From positions 62,001-126,000 of the forward strand of contig NZ_BMOU01000006.1 in NCBI RefSeq assembly GCF_014647235.1: a stretch of 64,000 bases of DNA. The letters run 5' to 3'. Source of the stretch: Haloarcula pellucida. Its GTDB lineage: Archaea; Halobacteriota; Halobacteria; Halobacteriales; Haloarculaceae. Position numbers and translations under genes: made by a program. Positions 33,091-41,436 of the stretch are shown here, piece after piece; the first letter of the stretch is position 1, and every line of letters starts with the position of its first letter. Under the pieces are notes generated by a model, which did no database searches, was not told the origin of the DNA, and was given only the letters and a program-made list of their open reading frames with translations.

Positions 33091-33362
33091 CCGCCGGCGA
33101 CGGGCGGGAAGACGCTGAGTTCGTCGCCGTCTTCGAGCGTGGTGTCGAGGCCCTCTATGTGTTCGATGTCCCGTCCGTTCCGGAGAATCGTCAGGTACTG
33201 CCGGAGGGTGTCGTCGGACTCGAACAGTTCCATCTCGGGGTACTCCTCGCCGAGTGCCCGGAGGACGTCACCGGCGTCTGCGCCGTCGTCGAACTCCCGG
33301 CGGAGTATCTTCTGGCCGACGGTCGCCCGGAAGTTCGCGAAGAAGCGCAACTCGATTTCCAT
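33087..33362 (-). CDS. MoaD / SAMP-type ubiquitin-like sulfur carrier
   Basis: 91 residues starting MEIELRFFANFRATVGQKIL and ending FPPVAGG. It has the full MoaD beta-grasp pattern with the C-terminal diglycine needed for adenylylation by an E1-like enzyme and for thiocarboxylate formation. In haloarchaea such proteins serve both as molybdopterin synthase small subunit and as protein modifiers (SAMPs). The E1-like UbaA encoded at 59001 is the expected activator. The FFANFR start matches the MoaD subfamily rather than ThiS. Confidence 0.92.
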   Translation of the reverse strand: MEIELRFFANFRATVGQKILRREFDDGADAGDVLRALGEEYPEMELFESDDTLRQYLTILRNGRDIEHIEGLDTTLEDGDELSVFPPVAGG

Positions 33363-33420
33363 GTGCGGGTGCTAGGGACACGGCCGTATAAATGTAGAGC
33401 GGCGATGCGGTCGGTCGACG

Positions 33421-35298
33421 CTACGACGGGACGACCGTGATGGTCTTGCCGCGGTCGATGGCTCGCTCTAACTCCTCGGCGATGCCCGACCCGCGCGAGA
33501 CCTGAATCTCGCCGCCACGAGAGACGGTGGCGGTGAAGAGGTACTCGCCGTCGGCCTGCACCTCGACGGTGTCGCCGGCGTGGCCGTCCAGCGGGACCCT
33601 GACGTGGCGGGAGGTGACCTCCGGTTGGACGATTTCGCCCTGCTTCCCGCCGCTGTCGGTCTGGGGGCCGCCGGAGGGGCCGGTGGGCTTCTCGTCTAAG
33701 GTCCGCACGTCGATGTCGATGCCCAGTCGGTTCTCCACGTCGGTGATGCGGCCGCCGCCCTTGCCGATGACCTGCGGGATGTCGTCGTCTTCGACCCAGA
33801 CGACGGCGTTGTTCGGGCCGCGGAGTTCCACGTCGACGTGGCCGCGGGCGATGGAGCGAATCTCGCGTTCGACCTCCTGTTTGGCGAGGCGGTCGATGCC
33901 CGAGTCCTGTTCGTCGTCGTCCTCGTTCAGCGGGACGGTGACGACCTGCCGGTTGAACGTGTATATCTCGTACTCTGGCTGGCCGGTCTCGAAGTCCCGG
34001 ACGACGATGACCGGGCGCGCGAGGTCCTCTTCCATCAGGCCCTGCGGGACCTTCACCTCGGTCGTCACGTCGTAGACGGTGTGGACCTGGCCCGCCTCGA
34101 TGTAGACGACGGTGTCGACGATCTGCGGGATGAGGCCGAGTTCGACGCGGCCGATGAGTCGCTGGAGGGCGTCGACGGCCCGCGTTGCGTGGACGACGCC
34201 GACCATCCCGACCCCCGCGAGGCGCATGTCCGCGAACACCTCGAAGTCGTCGGTCTTGCGGACCTCGTCGTAGATGGTGTAGTCCGGGCGGACCATCAGC
34301 AGGGAGTCGGCCGTCTTCTCCATCGACCCGCCCAGCGCGGTGTACTGGGTGATGTTCGGGCCGACCTGCAGGTCCCGCGGCTTCTCCATCGTCTTGACGG
34401 AGTAGTCCGCGTCGACGAGGAACTCGCCGACCGCCTGCGCGAACGTCGACTTCCCGGCGCCGGGCGACCCCGCGATGAGGACGCCGCGCTGGTGTTCGGT
34501 GAAGCGGTCGCGGAGTTCGTCGGCGTGTTCGTAGTCGTCCAGGTCGGTCTTGACGATGGGTCGGACCGCCGTAATCTCCATGGCGTCCGAGAACGGCGGG
34601 CGCGCGATGGCGATGCGCAGGTCACGGAACTGGACGATGCTCATCCCGGGTTCGTCGAGTTCCAGAAAGCCCTCGGGGGAGGCGCGAGCGGCGTCCTCGA
34701 TGTCGTCGGCGTACTCGCGCAACTCCGCCTCGGTCGCGAGGTCGTCGCGAATCGGCTGGTAGTGCATGTCGCCGATGGAGCCCTTCTTCGCGAACGGCTG
34801 GACGCCGACCTTGAGGTGGACGCTCATCGTCCCCTCGTCGAAGAAGTTCTCTATCTGGAGACGGTCGACGCTACGCCCGCGCGGCTCGATGTACTCCACG
34901 TCCAGCCCTTTGGCGCTGGCCACCTCGGCCTGTACGTCGTCGCTGGTCACCAGCGTCGCGCCACGGTTCTGTGCCACGTCGCGGATGAGCGCGTCTATCT
35001 CGCCCTCGCCGGCGTCTCGCTTCTCGATGGCGTCGGGACGGCGGCCGACGTACTCCACGTCGATGGTGCCCTCGTCGGCGAGGTCGACGAGACGCTGGAG
35101 TTCCTCTAACCCCTCCCAGCCGGTGTCCCGGCCGTCGTTGGCCTGTGCTTCGAGTTCGCCGACGACGGCTTCGGGGACGACGACCGTCGCGCCGGCAAAG
35201 CCCATGCCGTCCACGTCACCGTCGGGAGCGGCGTCGGCTTCTATCTGGTCGGACACGCGGCCGTCGATGACCACGCTCGTGTCCGGTACGATTTCCAT
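33421..35298 (-). CDS. PIN-domain / KH-domain ATPase
   Basis: 625 residues in a known archaeal architecture: an N-terminal PIN domain (VPDTSVVIDGR with acidic residues at 6 and 12, a later GELEAQ, and VTSDDVQ), then a PilT/VirB11-like ATPase (Walker A GSPGAGKSTFAQ, a Walker-B-like YTIYDEVRK), a KH domain (VIGKGGGRITDVENRLG) and a small C-terminal TRAM-like beta domain. It is predicted to bind and cut or remodel RNA in the cytoplasm. It is conserved in archaea, often without toxin-antitoxin partners, and none is seen here. Confidence 0.92.
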   Translation of the reverse strand: MEIVPDTSVVIDGRVSDQIEADAAPDGDVDGMGFAGATVVVPEAVVGELEAQANDGRDTGWEGLEELQRLVDLADEGTIDVEYVGRRPDAIEKRDAGEGEIDALIRDVAQNRGATLVTSDDVQAEVASAKGLDVEYIEPRGRSVDRLQIENFFDEGTMSVHLKVGVQPFAKKGSIGDMHYQPIRDDLATEAELREYADDIEDAARASPEGFLELDEPGMSIVQFRDLRIAIARPPFSDAMEITAVRPIVKTDLDDYEHADELRDRFTEHQRGVLIAGSPGAGKSTFAQAVGEFLVDADYSVKTMEKPRDLQVGPNITQYTALGGSMEKTADSLLMVRPDYTIYDEVRKTDDFEVFADMRLAGVGMVGVVHATRAVDALQRLIGRVELGLIPQIVDTVVYIEAGQVHTVYDVTTEVKVPQGLMEEDLARPVIVVRDFETGQPEYEIYTFNRQVVTVPLNEDDDEQDSGIDRLAKQEVEREIRSIARGHVDVELRGPNNAVVWVEDDDIPQVIGKGGGRITDVENRLGIDIDVRTLDEKPTGPSGGPQTDSGGKQGEIVQPEVTSRHVRVPLDGHAGDTVEVQADGEYLFTATVSRGGEIQVSRGSGIAEELERAIDRGKTITVVPS

Positions 35299-35418
35299 AT
35301 GCGGAGTAGGTGCCTGTCGCGTGATAAGGGTCCTGATGCCCGCGCTAGCGAGTGGCGTGCTAGCCGTGAGTTGCGTCGCCTATCTACTGAATCGCTCGGG
35401 CCACGCTGTGAACAGGCA

Positions 35419-35573
35419 GAAAGCCCCCGACCGCTCGGCTACTGCGACTCGCTGCGCGCTCACTCCGTTCGCGTGCTTGCGTCGTGGTTCGAGAGAGCAA
35501 AGCTCTCTCGTCATCACGAAAGGTGCATTGGGCCTTTCGAACGATCTCGAACGCCGAGCGGTCGGCCCCTTTC
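35419..35573. repeat. Nested inverted repeat in a 458-nt intergenic region
   Basis: The space 35299-35756 has no convincing gene. It contains an outer inverted repeat (35419-35439 with 35553-35573) in which GACCGCTCGGC / GCCGAGCGGTC pair perfectly and the flanking GAAAG / CTTTC pair again. Inside is a perfect 9-bp hairpin, CGAGAGAGC-AAA-GCTCTCTCG (35490-35510). The region could be a structured RNA, a repeat element, or the 3' ends of both flanking units. It separates the Mo/W island from the urea island. Confidence 0.6.
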
Positions 35574-35756
35574 AGTCCCACCCGCCTGGCTGGCCAATCA
35601 GCGACAGTATGGCGTTTTCTGGTTCCGAGAACCGAGAGGGGCCCGCGTTCGTGTCGATACGGTCGGTAGTCAATCGACGCGGGAGCAAAGTGGGTCGACG
35701 CGGTTGGGCAAGAGAGCGGAAGTGCCGCGCCGGACCCGTCTCAAAACGGGGGCGGC

Positions 35757-36866
35757 TCAGTCGTCGGCGGGCGTCTCGGCCGTCTCCGTCGGGCCGAGGG
35801 GTTCCTCAGGCTTGATGGGGTCACCGGACTCCAGCCCCTTCTCTGCGAGAGCCATGCTCCCCATCACTTCGATGATGAGGCGGTTGGCGAACCCGCTGGT
35901 GATACCGCCGTTGTACGAGGAGGTGTCGCTCACGTCGTACTGGGGCGCGACTTCGACCACGTCGAACCCGAAGTCCTCGGGGTCCAGCGCCTTGACGACT
36001 TCCCGGACCATGTAGATGGCCTCGCGGGGGATGAGGCCGCCGGGTTCGGGTTCGCCGGTGCCCGGACAGTAGGCCGGCTCCATCACGTCGACGTCGAAGG
36101 AGACCCAGACGGCGTCGGTCCCGTCGGTCGCTCGCTGGACGGCGTCGGCGACGATGTCGTCCAGGTCCATCCCGCCGACTTCCATCGCGGTGTACCACTT
36201 CATGCCGGCGTCGCGCATGTCCTCGTAGGTGTCGGGGCCGGGCCAGAACCCGCGCGGCCCGATGAGCGTGTAGTTCTCGCCGGCCATGATGCCCTCGTCG
36301 TAGACGCGCTTGACCCACGCGCCGTGGTCGTACTCGAACCCGGTGAGGCCGTCCTCGCCGGTGTCGGCGTGACAGTCGAAGTGGATGAGGCCGATGTCCT
36401 CGTAGCCGTTGGCCTCCGCCCAGCCCTTGATGTCCGGGTAGGAGATGGAGTGGTCGCCGCCGATGACGATGGGGGTGGCCTGCTCGCTGATCTCGTAGAC
36501 GGCGTCCTCGATGTTCAACTGGCTCTGGCGGGTGTCGCCCGGCGACACGGTGGCGTCGCCGGTGTCGGCCACGCTGAACGTGTCGAACGGGTCCACGCCC
36601 GTCTCGATGTTGAAGTGCTCGTACGGTGGGGAGGGCACCGTCGAGGCGGCCCGCACGGCGCGGGGCCCGTAGCGGGTCCCCGGGCGGATGGTCGTCGCCG
36701 TGTCCAGCGGCGCGCCGAGGATGCCGACGTCGACGTCCTCCTCGTCGAGTTCGTCCCGGTCGGCCTGCGGGAGTTTGAGGAACGTCGGGATGCCGCTGAA
36801 GATGGGTTCGTTCGCCTCTTTGTGCTTGTCGCCGTAGATGTCTTCGCCGTTGCGTTCTTCGGACAT
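35757..36866 (-). CDS. Long-form ureohydrolase (agmatinase or guanidine hydrolase)
   Basis: A 369-residue Mn/Ni-dependent ureohydrolase that releases urea from a guanidino compound. All six metal ligands are present: H139 (GGDHS), D164, H166 and D168 (FDCHAD), and D258 and D260 (FDVD). It is longer than typical agmatinase (about 290-310) through N- and C-terminal additions. The segment CPGTGEPEPGGLIPREA (267-283) resembles that of the long subgroup that includes guanidine hydrolases. It lies at the edge of a cluster with a symporter, urea importer, nickel importer and urease, so the urea it makes would be used. The substrate is unproven. Confidence 0.85.
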   Translation of the reverse strand: MSEERNGEDIYGDKHKEANEPIFSGIPTFLKLPQADRDELDEEDVDVGILGAPLDTATTIRPGTRYGPRAVRAASTVPSPPYEHFNIETGVDPFDTFSVADTGDATVSPGDTRQSQLNIEDAVYEISEQATPIVIGGDHSISYPDIKGWAEANGYEDIGLIHFDCHADTGEDGLTGFEYDHGAWVKRVYDEGIMAGENYTLIGPRGFWPGPDTYEDMRDAGMKWYTAMEVGGMDLDDIVADAVQRATDGTDAVWVSFDVDVMEPAYCPGTGEPEPGGLIPREAIYMVREVVKALDPEDFGFDVVEVAPQYDVSDTSSYNGGITSGFANRLIIEVMGSMALAEKGLESGDPIKPEEPLGPTETAETPADD

Positions 36867-36931
36867 GGTAATCGTAGTGTTTCGGCCGCGTTTTCGGCAC
36901 ACTTCGGCCGATGATTGCGACACTACTGGAT

Positions 36932-36944
36932 GGACGTATCGTAC
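36932..36944. promoter_or_regulatory. Variant of the shared GGACG...CGTCC element upstream of the ureohydrolase
   Basis: GGACGTATCGTAC lies 66-78 nt before the ureohydrolase ATG. It resembles GGACGTTCGTCC (45654-45665) with one added base and one change. A nearby perfect inverted repeat, CATGC-GTAG-GCATG (36987-37000), is further upstream. The 234-nt region 36867-37100 holds no gene. Confidence 0.3.
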
Positions 36945-37100
36945 TGAAAAGCGTTCCTTCGGATGTGTAATACTCCCTCCGGTGACCATGCGTAGGCATG
37001 TACCGTTCGACTCTCATCTAGGTGTTCTAGGACCGTGCGCGGCTGACGGCTGGGTGGCGGCGCCGCTGGTCGGTCGAGCGGCGGAGAAACGGGGGGCGCG

Positions 37101-38123
37101 TCACTCGCTCGTGACGAGGTCCGGGTCCTCGCGGAACGCGAGGTGCGTCGCGACCGAGAGGCTGTCGCGAGCGTGTCTGGCACTCCGTTCGAGGAGCGTG
37201 ACCGCTCGCTGGAGGACGAGCAGTGGCTCCGGGCGCTCGGCGGCGAGGTGGTCGTTCGCCGCGGCGACGCACTCGTCGACCCGGTCGAACGCCTCGCGGG
37301 CCGTCTCGGTCCCCTCGTAGTCCGGCGTCGTGACGGCCGCTCTGGTCGCACTGGCGGCCTCGTCCAGCGCCTCGGCGAGGTCGGTCACGACCTCGGCCGT
37401 GGTCGCGTCGGGAACCGTGCCGTCGCCCTCGGCCGCGAGCGTCGCTATCTCGACGGCCACGTCAGCCATCAATACGACGTCCTGTGCGACCGACCGGTAG
37501 CCGATGAGGGGGAATCCAGTCTCCAACCCGACCGCCTGATTGAGTCGCGGATTCCGGTAGGTCGCGAACACCAGTCGCAAGAACAGGTAGAACAGCTTCT
37601 CGACCTGTCCCTTTCGGGCGCTGACTTGCTCGGCGGCCTCAGGGTCCCCGTCCAGTAGCGCGGTCACGGCGTCGCTCCGTATCGCCGCCTCGGTTCGGCT
37701 GAGTCGGCCGAGTAACGTCGGCAGGTCGAAGTCGCCGGGCGCGACCGAACAGCGGACGGTGACGGTCGTCTCGGCCTGTTCGACGATGCCAAGCCCCATC
37801 AGCCGTCGTTCGGCACCGAGGACGGCGTTGCGGTGTTCGAGGCCGAGCGGCGTCGTCGCCTCGATACGGATGAGCTGGCGGCCGAGGACGTACTGGGTGA
37901 CGATAGCCCGTTCGAGTGCGTCACTGGTCAGCGCGTCCGCGTCGACGGTCGCTTCCACGTCCGCTATCGACGGCTGTTCGGGGACCAGCAGCAGCGACCC
38001 GCCGTTCTCGTCGCGTTGGACGATTATCTCGTCACCTTTCTCGATGTCGTGGTGCCGGGCCCACTCTGCGGGGACGGTCACAGCCAACGTCGAGGAGCCG
38101 AGTTGCTGGACCTTCCGCTTCAT
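37101..38123 (-). CDS. AbrB-PhoU domain regulator
   Basis: 340 residues: an N-terminal SpoVT/AbrB-like DNA-binding swapped hairpin (MKRKVQQLGSSTLAVTVPAE, DIEKGDEIIV), then two PhoU-type helical bundles to the C-terminus. Haloarchaea have many such PhoU-like proteins, usually next to transporters and linked to phosphate or other uptake control. Here it lies downstream of a sodium:solute symporter and upstream of the ureohydrolase on the same strand, so it may control these genes rather than phosphate uptake. The start MKRKVQQ fits the domain boundary. Confidence 0.88.
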   Translation of the reverse strand: MKRKVQQLGSSTLAVTVPAEWARHHDIEKGDEIIVQRDENGGSLLLVPEQPSIADVEATVDADALTSDALERAIVTQYVLGRQLIRIEATTPLGLEHRNAVLGAERRLMGLGIVEQAETTVTVRCSVAPGDFDLPTLLGRLSRTEAAIRSDAVTALLDGDPEAAEQVSARKGQVEKLFYLFLRLVFATYRNPRLNQAVGLETGFPLIGYRSVAQDVVLMADVAVEIATLAAEGDGTVPDATTAEVVTDLAEALDEAASATRAAVTTPDYEGTETAREAFDRVDECVAAANDHLAAERPEPLLVLQRAVTLLERSARHARDSLSVATHLAFREDPDLVTSE

Positions 38124-38267
38124 CCGGACGGCGTCGGGAGTCACAGCCCGGCACACCCGCCGAGAACACGTGGTTCGACTTCGTTCACTTTCATCTGTAT
38201 ACACTGTCGAAACTGCAACTTATTCCGACTTATGGTAGGCACAATACGTGGTAAATTCCGAACTGGC

Positions 38268-38279
38268 GGACGAACGTTC
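38268..38279. promoter_or_regulatory. Near-copy of the GGACGAACGTCC element
   Basis: GGACGAACGTTC differs at one position from the 12-mer found before ureB (48901-48912). It lies between the symporter/microprotein stop and the PhoU-like gene, about 145 nt before the latter's start. It could also be read as part of a local palindrome, CGAACGTTCG. Confidence 0.35.
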
Positions 38280-38280
38280 G

Positions 38281-38382
38281 CTACCCTATCGCGAGAACGA
38301 CGGCGAGGGTCACACCGAGGAGGACGACGAGGAGGCCCAGGCCGAACAGGAAGAACCGGTCGGCGGGTGAGTAGTCAGTCAT
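38281..38382 (-). CDS. 33-residue transmembrane microprotein coupled to the symporter
   Basis: Read directly: MTDYSPADRFFLFGLGLLVV followed by LLGVTLAVVLAIG and TAG. It is a single hydrophobic helix (about 11-32) after a short polar N-terminus. Its ATG (38380-38382) lies inside the 3' end of the symporter gene, with an 8-nt overlap in another frame, so translation is probably coupled. Several symporters of this superfamily have a small helper subunit encoded next door; a similar role is inferred here. Confidence 0.62.
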   Translation of the reverse strand: MTDYSPADRFFLFGLGLLVVLLGVTLAVVLAIG

Positions 38383-39931
38383 CCTCTTCGCCACCGGCGA
38401 CGATGGCCCGCTGTTGCCGTCCCGTGACGCTGTGGGTCGGGTAGTCGTCTTTCGTCAGGAACGCGACGGTGAGGAAGACGGTCAGGCCGACCAGCGGCGC
38501 GATGAACGTCACCAGTCCGTCCCACCCGGCCGGCACGAGACTGTTCTCGACGTACAGCAGGTTGTTCGGGATAGCGTACGTCGTCGGGATGGTGACGAAG
38601 AAGAACAGCCGAGTGAGCGACCCCGAGAGCATCCCCGCCAGCGCGGCGGGTGCCGTCGCCACGTCGGGCTTGTAGATGCCGAACACGAGTGGGACCAGCA
38701 GCCCGGCGAAGGCCACGTCGAACGCCAACACTAGCAACATCCCGGTCGCGCTCACCTGGATGGCGAAGAACGCCCCGAGGATCGTGATGGGGACGGCCAT
38801 CACCCGCGTCGCCGCGAGCAGTTTGTCCGACCCCTTGCTGAGGAAGCCGGAGCCGTCGGCCTCGACGCCCTCGCCGGGCGAGTCCTCGTCGCGGATGCCC
38901 AGCACGTTCCGGGCCAGTGCGGCCGACGTGCCGAGGATAGCCCCGTCACCGGTCGACAGCGACGCGGCGACGATTCCGGCCAGTACGAGGACGGCCAGCC
39001 ACGACGGAACTGCCTCCTGCAGGAGGACGTAGAGGACGGCCTGATTGCCGGCCTCGACGCCGATGGACGAGAGGATGCTGTTGGCCGACAGCGCCACGAT
39101 GGAGAACGGGATGCCGATGACGAGCGTCCCCGCGGAGCCGGCGAAACAGGCTTTCTGTGCCGTCTCCGGGCTCTCGGCGGCGAACACACGCTCCATGAAG
39201 TCGATGGCGACGATGTCACCCAGCGCCAGCGCGAAGATGGTCGCGAGGTTTATCCACGACCCGGCGGAGTTGTCGAAGGGATTTATCTGGACGATTGCCG
39301 TCGGCCCCATCCCCTCCGGGATGGTGATGCCGTACGTCGTCGCGACGTAGACGATGAGGGCGATAGAGCCCGCGAGCGCGACGACGGCCTGAATCACGTC
39401 GGTGTAGGCCACGGCGAACAGGCCACCCGCGATAGTGTAGAGGAACACCACCGCGGAGATGATGAGCACGCCCTGCACGAACGTGGTGCCCATGAACGTC
39501 TGGAAGAGGAACCCGCCGGCGACGAGGTTCCCACCCAGCAGGAGGGAGAACGACAGCACCATGATGAGCGACGCGATGACTTCGGTCACCCGGCCGTACT
39601 TCCGGCGGTAGAAGTCCGGGAGCGTCATCAGGTCCATCCGGTTCATCGGTTTCGCGAAGAACAGCCCGGTGAGGAACAGACACCCGGCGAGGCCGATGGG
39701 GAGTGCCGCACCGGCCCAGAACCCGAAACTGGCGGTGAGGTCCGTATTCCCCAGCGTCGCGTTCGCGTCCAGCGACTGTGCCATCAGCGTCGCCGCCGCC
39801 AGTGGCAGTACCAGTCCCCGACCGGCGACGATGTAGTTGACGCTGTCGCCCTCTATCTTCTTGGCGACGTAGAGGCCGACGCCCATCGTCACCAGAATCA
39901 TCGCGACCAGTCCGTAGAGGATGACGCTCAC
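38375..39931 (-). CDS. Sodium:solute symporter (SSS family)
   Basis: 518 residues with about 13 transmembrane helices and typical SSS features: YIVAGRGLVLPLAAATLMAQ near the N-terminus, a GRV-containing loop RRKYGRVTE, and SLSTGDGAILGTSAALARN in the helix-8 region that carries sodium-binding Ser/Thr. The substrate cannot be read from sequence. Urea, polyamines or guanidino compounds are suggested by the ureohydrolase on one side and the urea/urease genes on the other. It is followed by an overlapping 33-residue membrane protein. Confidence 0.9.
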   Translation of the reverse strand: MSVILYGLVAMILVTMGVGLYVAKKIEGDSVNYIVAGRGLVLPLAAATLMAQSLDANATLGNTDLTASFGFWAGAALPIGLAGCLFLTGLFFAKPMNRMDLMTLPDFYRRKYGRVTEVIASLIMVLSFSLLLGGNLVAGGFLFQTFMGTTFVQGVLIISAVVFLYTIAGGLFAVAYTDVIQAVVALAGSIALIVYVATTYGITIPEGMGPTAIVQINPFDNSAGSWINLATIFALALGDIVAIDFMERVFAAESPETAQKACFAGSAGTLVIGIPFSIVALSANSILSSIGVEAGNQAVLYVLLQEAVPSWLAVLVLAGIVAASLSTGDGAILGTSAALARNVLGIRDEDSPGEGVEADGSGFLSKGSDKLLAATRVMAVPITILGAFFAIQVSATGMLLVLAFDVAFAGLLVPLVFGIYKPDVATAPAALAGMLSGSLTRLFFFVTIPTTYAIPNNLLYVENSLVPAGWDGLVTFIAPLVGLTVFLTVAFLTKDDYPTHSVTGRQQRAIVAGGEEDD

Positions 39932-40217
39932 CGACCGACACCCCCATTACAGAACGTCCAGTTGTGTCGGCAGTCAGTGCCCGATTCGGCTATTCCGAGA
40001 CGGATTCCGTCGGCGTTCGTACGCATAGTTGGGACAGAAGTTGAGAACCGACCACCACAAAAAGGGCTTACCCTGACATTGTTTACCGTCTGGGATTGAC
40101 GACCAACGTACACCCACTGTTCGAACTAATAGATGGATGTACGAACAGTCTGAGGGGGGTACTTCTCTCCCTAGCGTCTTTAGAGAATATAAGGATTTGA
40201 GCGTCCGGTGACACCAC
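39932..40217. promoter_or_regulatory. Regulatory region upstream of the symporter
   Basis: 286 nt without a gene. It contains GAACGTCCAG (39952-39961), shared with the ureB-upstream element. GATGTACGAAC (40136-40146) is repeated exactly at 45788-45798 near urtA, and GAATATAAGGAT (40185-40196) is repeated on the other strand near 4112-4123. Repeated motifs next to two nitrogen-transport operons suggest common control. Confidence 0.45.
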
Positions 40218-40673
40218 TCAGACGAGTCGTGGAAGGCGTTCGCGCCCGACGGCCGCCGACTCCTCGGCCGTCTCGACGGGGACCTCCTGCCAGTTGAACA
40301 GCGCTCGACGGAACAGTCGATAACTGTACGGGTCGCCGTGGGGTGCGAACACCACGAGTGCCAGCGAATCGGGAATGTTGCGCCGGTCGACGCCCGTCAG
40401 TCCGGAGGGCGTCGACGCGGACGTGTGGGAGTGATAGAACACGCGCGGCGACGGGGGGACGGCGTCGGTGGCCGTCGAGACGAACCGTCGCCGTGGCGTT
40501 TCGGCCTCGTTGTCGAGTGCGACGTGCGACGTGGCGTACAGGCGGCCGTCGCGACGCTCACAGCCCAGAAAGCCGCCGGCCTCGTGCGGGTGGGCCGTCC
40601 GCACGTCGTCGGCTATCGCCGCTCGCACCGCTTGGGGAACGACGAGCGCGCTGGGCCGACGGACCGCGTACAC
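40218..40673 (-). CDS. JAMM/MPN-domain metalloprotease-like protein
   Basis: 151 residues from a GTG start. It has the JAMM elements: Glu31 in HPHEAGGFLG, then HSH (81-83) in RVFYHSHTSAS, and Asp96 in TGVDRR. The usual spacing HxH-x7-Ser-x2-Asp is altered: here it reads HxH followed nine residues later by Thr-x2-Asp, or alternatively the Asp after PSGL is replaced by Thr. The haloarchaeal JAMM protein desampylates SAMP conjugates or acts in sulfur metabolism; this one may be a divergent member. It lies just downstream of urtE. Confidence 0.75.
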   Translation of the reverse strand: MYAVRRPSALVVPQAVRAAIADDVRTAHPHEAGGFLGCERRDGRLYATSHVALDNEAETPRRRFVSTATDAVPPSPRVFYHSHTSASTPSGLTGVDRRNIPDSLALVVFAPHGDPYSYRLFRRALFNWQEVPVETAEESAAVGRERLPRLV

Positions 40674-40737
40674 AGTGGATAACCGCTACGGCAGGAAGAC
40701 ATAGGTACGTTTCGAACGGCGGTGAAGTAACGAGCCC

Positions 40738-41436
40738 TCAGACGGCCAGATACTCGGCGATGGCGTCCTCGTCGGCCAGCGTCGTCGGGCCGACTTCGTC
40801 GACGATTTCGCCGCGCTCCATCGCGTAACAGCGGTCGGCCATCTCCCGGATGACCCCGAGGTTCTGCTCGACGAACAGAATCGTCGTCCCGAGGTCGTCG
40901 TTGATGGCCTGCATGTCGCGGCTGATCTGGTCGACGATGGAGGGCTGGATGCCCTCGCTCGGTTCGTCGAGCAAGAGAAGGTCCGGGTTCGACACGAGCG
41001 CCCGCGCGATGGCGAGCATCTGTTGCTGGCCGCCCGAGAGCGTGCCGGCCTGCTGGTCGGCGCGTTCCGCCAAGACCGGGAAGTAGTCGTAAATCTGGTC
41101 GTACAGCGTCTGCTCGCTGTCGGCGTTGACCGTCTCGCCCATCCGGACGTTCTGCTCGACGGTCAGTTTCGGAAACACGTCCCGGCCCTGCGGGATGTAG
41201 CCCATCCCGGCGCGAGCGCGCTCGTCGGCGGGCGCGTCGGTCACGTCTGCGCCGGCGTAGCGAATCGTCCCGCTCGACGGTTCGAGCAGGCCGATGATGG
41301 TCTTCATCAGCGTCGTCTTGCCGACGCCGTTTTTCCCCATCACGCCGACGATCTCGCCCTCCTCGACCGAGAGGTCCACGTCCCGGAGGATTGGCGTCGA
41401 GTCGTAGGCCGCGGTGACGCCGTCCAGTTCCAGCAT
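40738..41436 (-). CDS. urtE: Urea ABC transporter ATPase UrtE
   Basis: A 232-residue LivF-type ATPase: Walker A MGKNGVGKTTLMK (about 33-45), signature LSGGQQQM, Walker B LLLLDEPSEGIQP, and the typical FVEQNLG switch region. With UrtD it energises uptake by the UrtBC channel. It is the last gene of urtABCDE and shares one base with urtD. The assignment to urea over branched-chain amino acids rests on the operon being next to nikR and urease, and on the UrtA sequence. Confidence 0.93.
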   Translation of the reverse strand: MLELDGVTAAYDSTPILRDVDLSVEEGEIVGVMGKNGVGKTTLMKTIIGLLEPSSGTIRYAGADVTDAPADERARAGMGYIPQGRDVFPKLTVEQNVRMGETVNADSEQTLYDQIYDYFPVLAERADQQAGTLSGGQQQMLAIARALVSNPDLLLLDEPSEGIQPSIVDQISRDMQAINDDLGTTILFVEQNLGVIREMADRCYAMERGEIVDEVGPTTLADEDAIAEYLAV

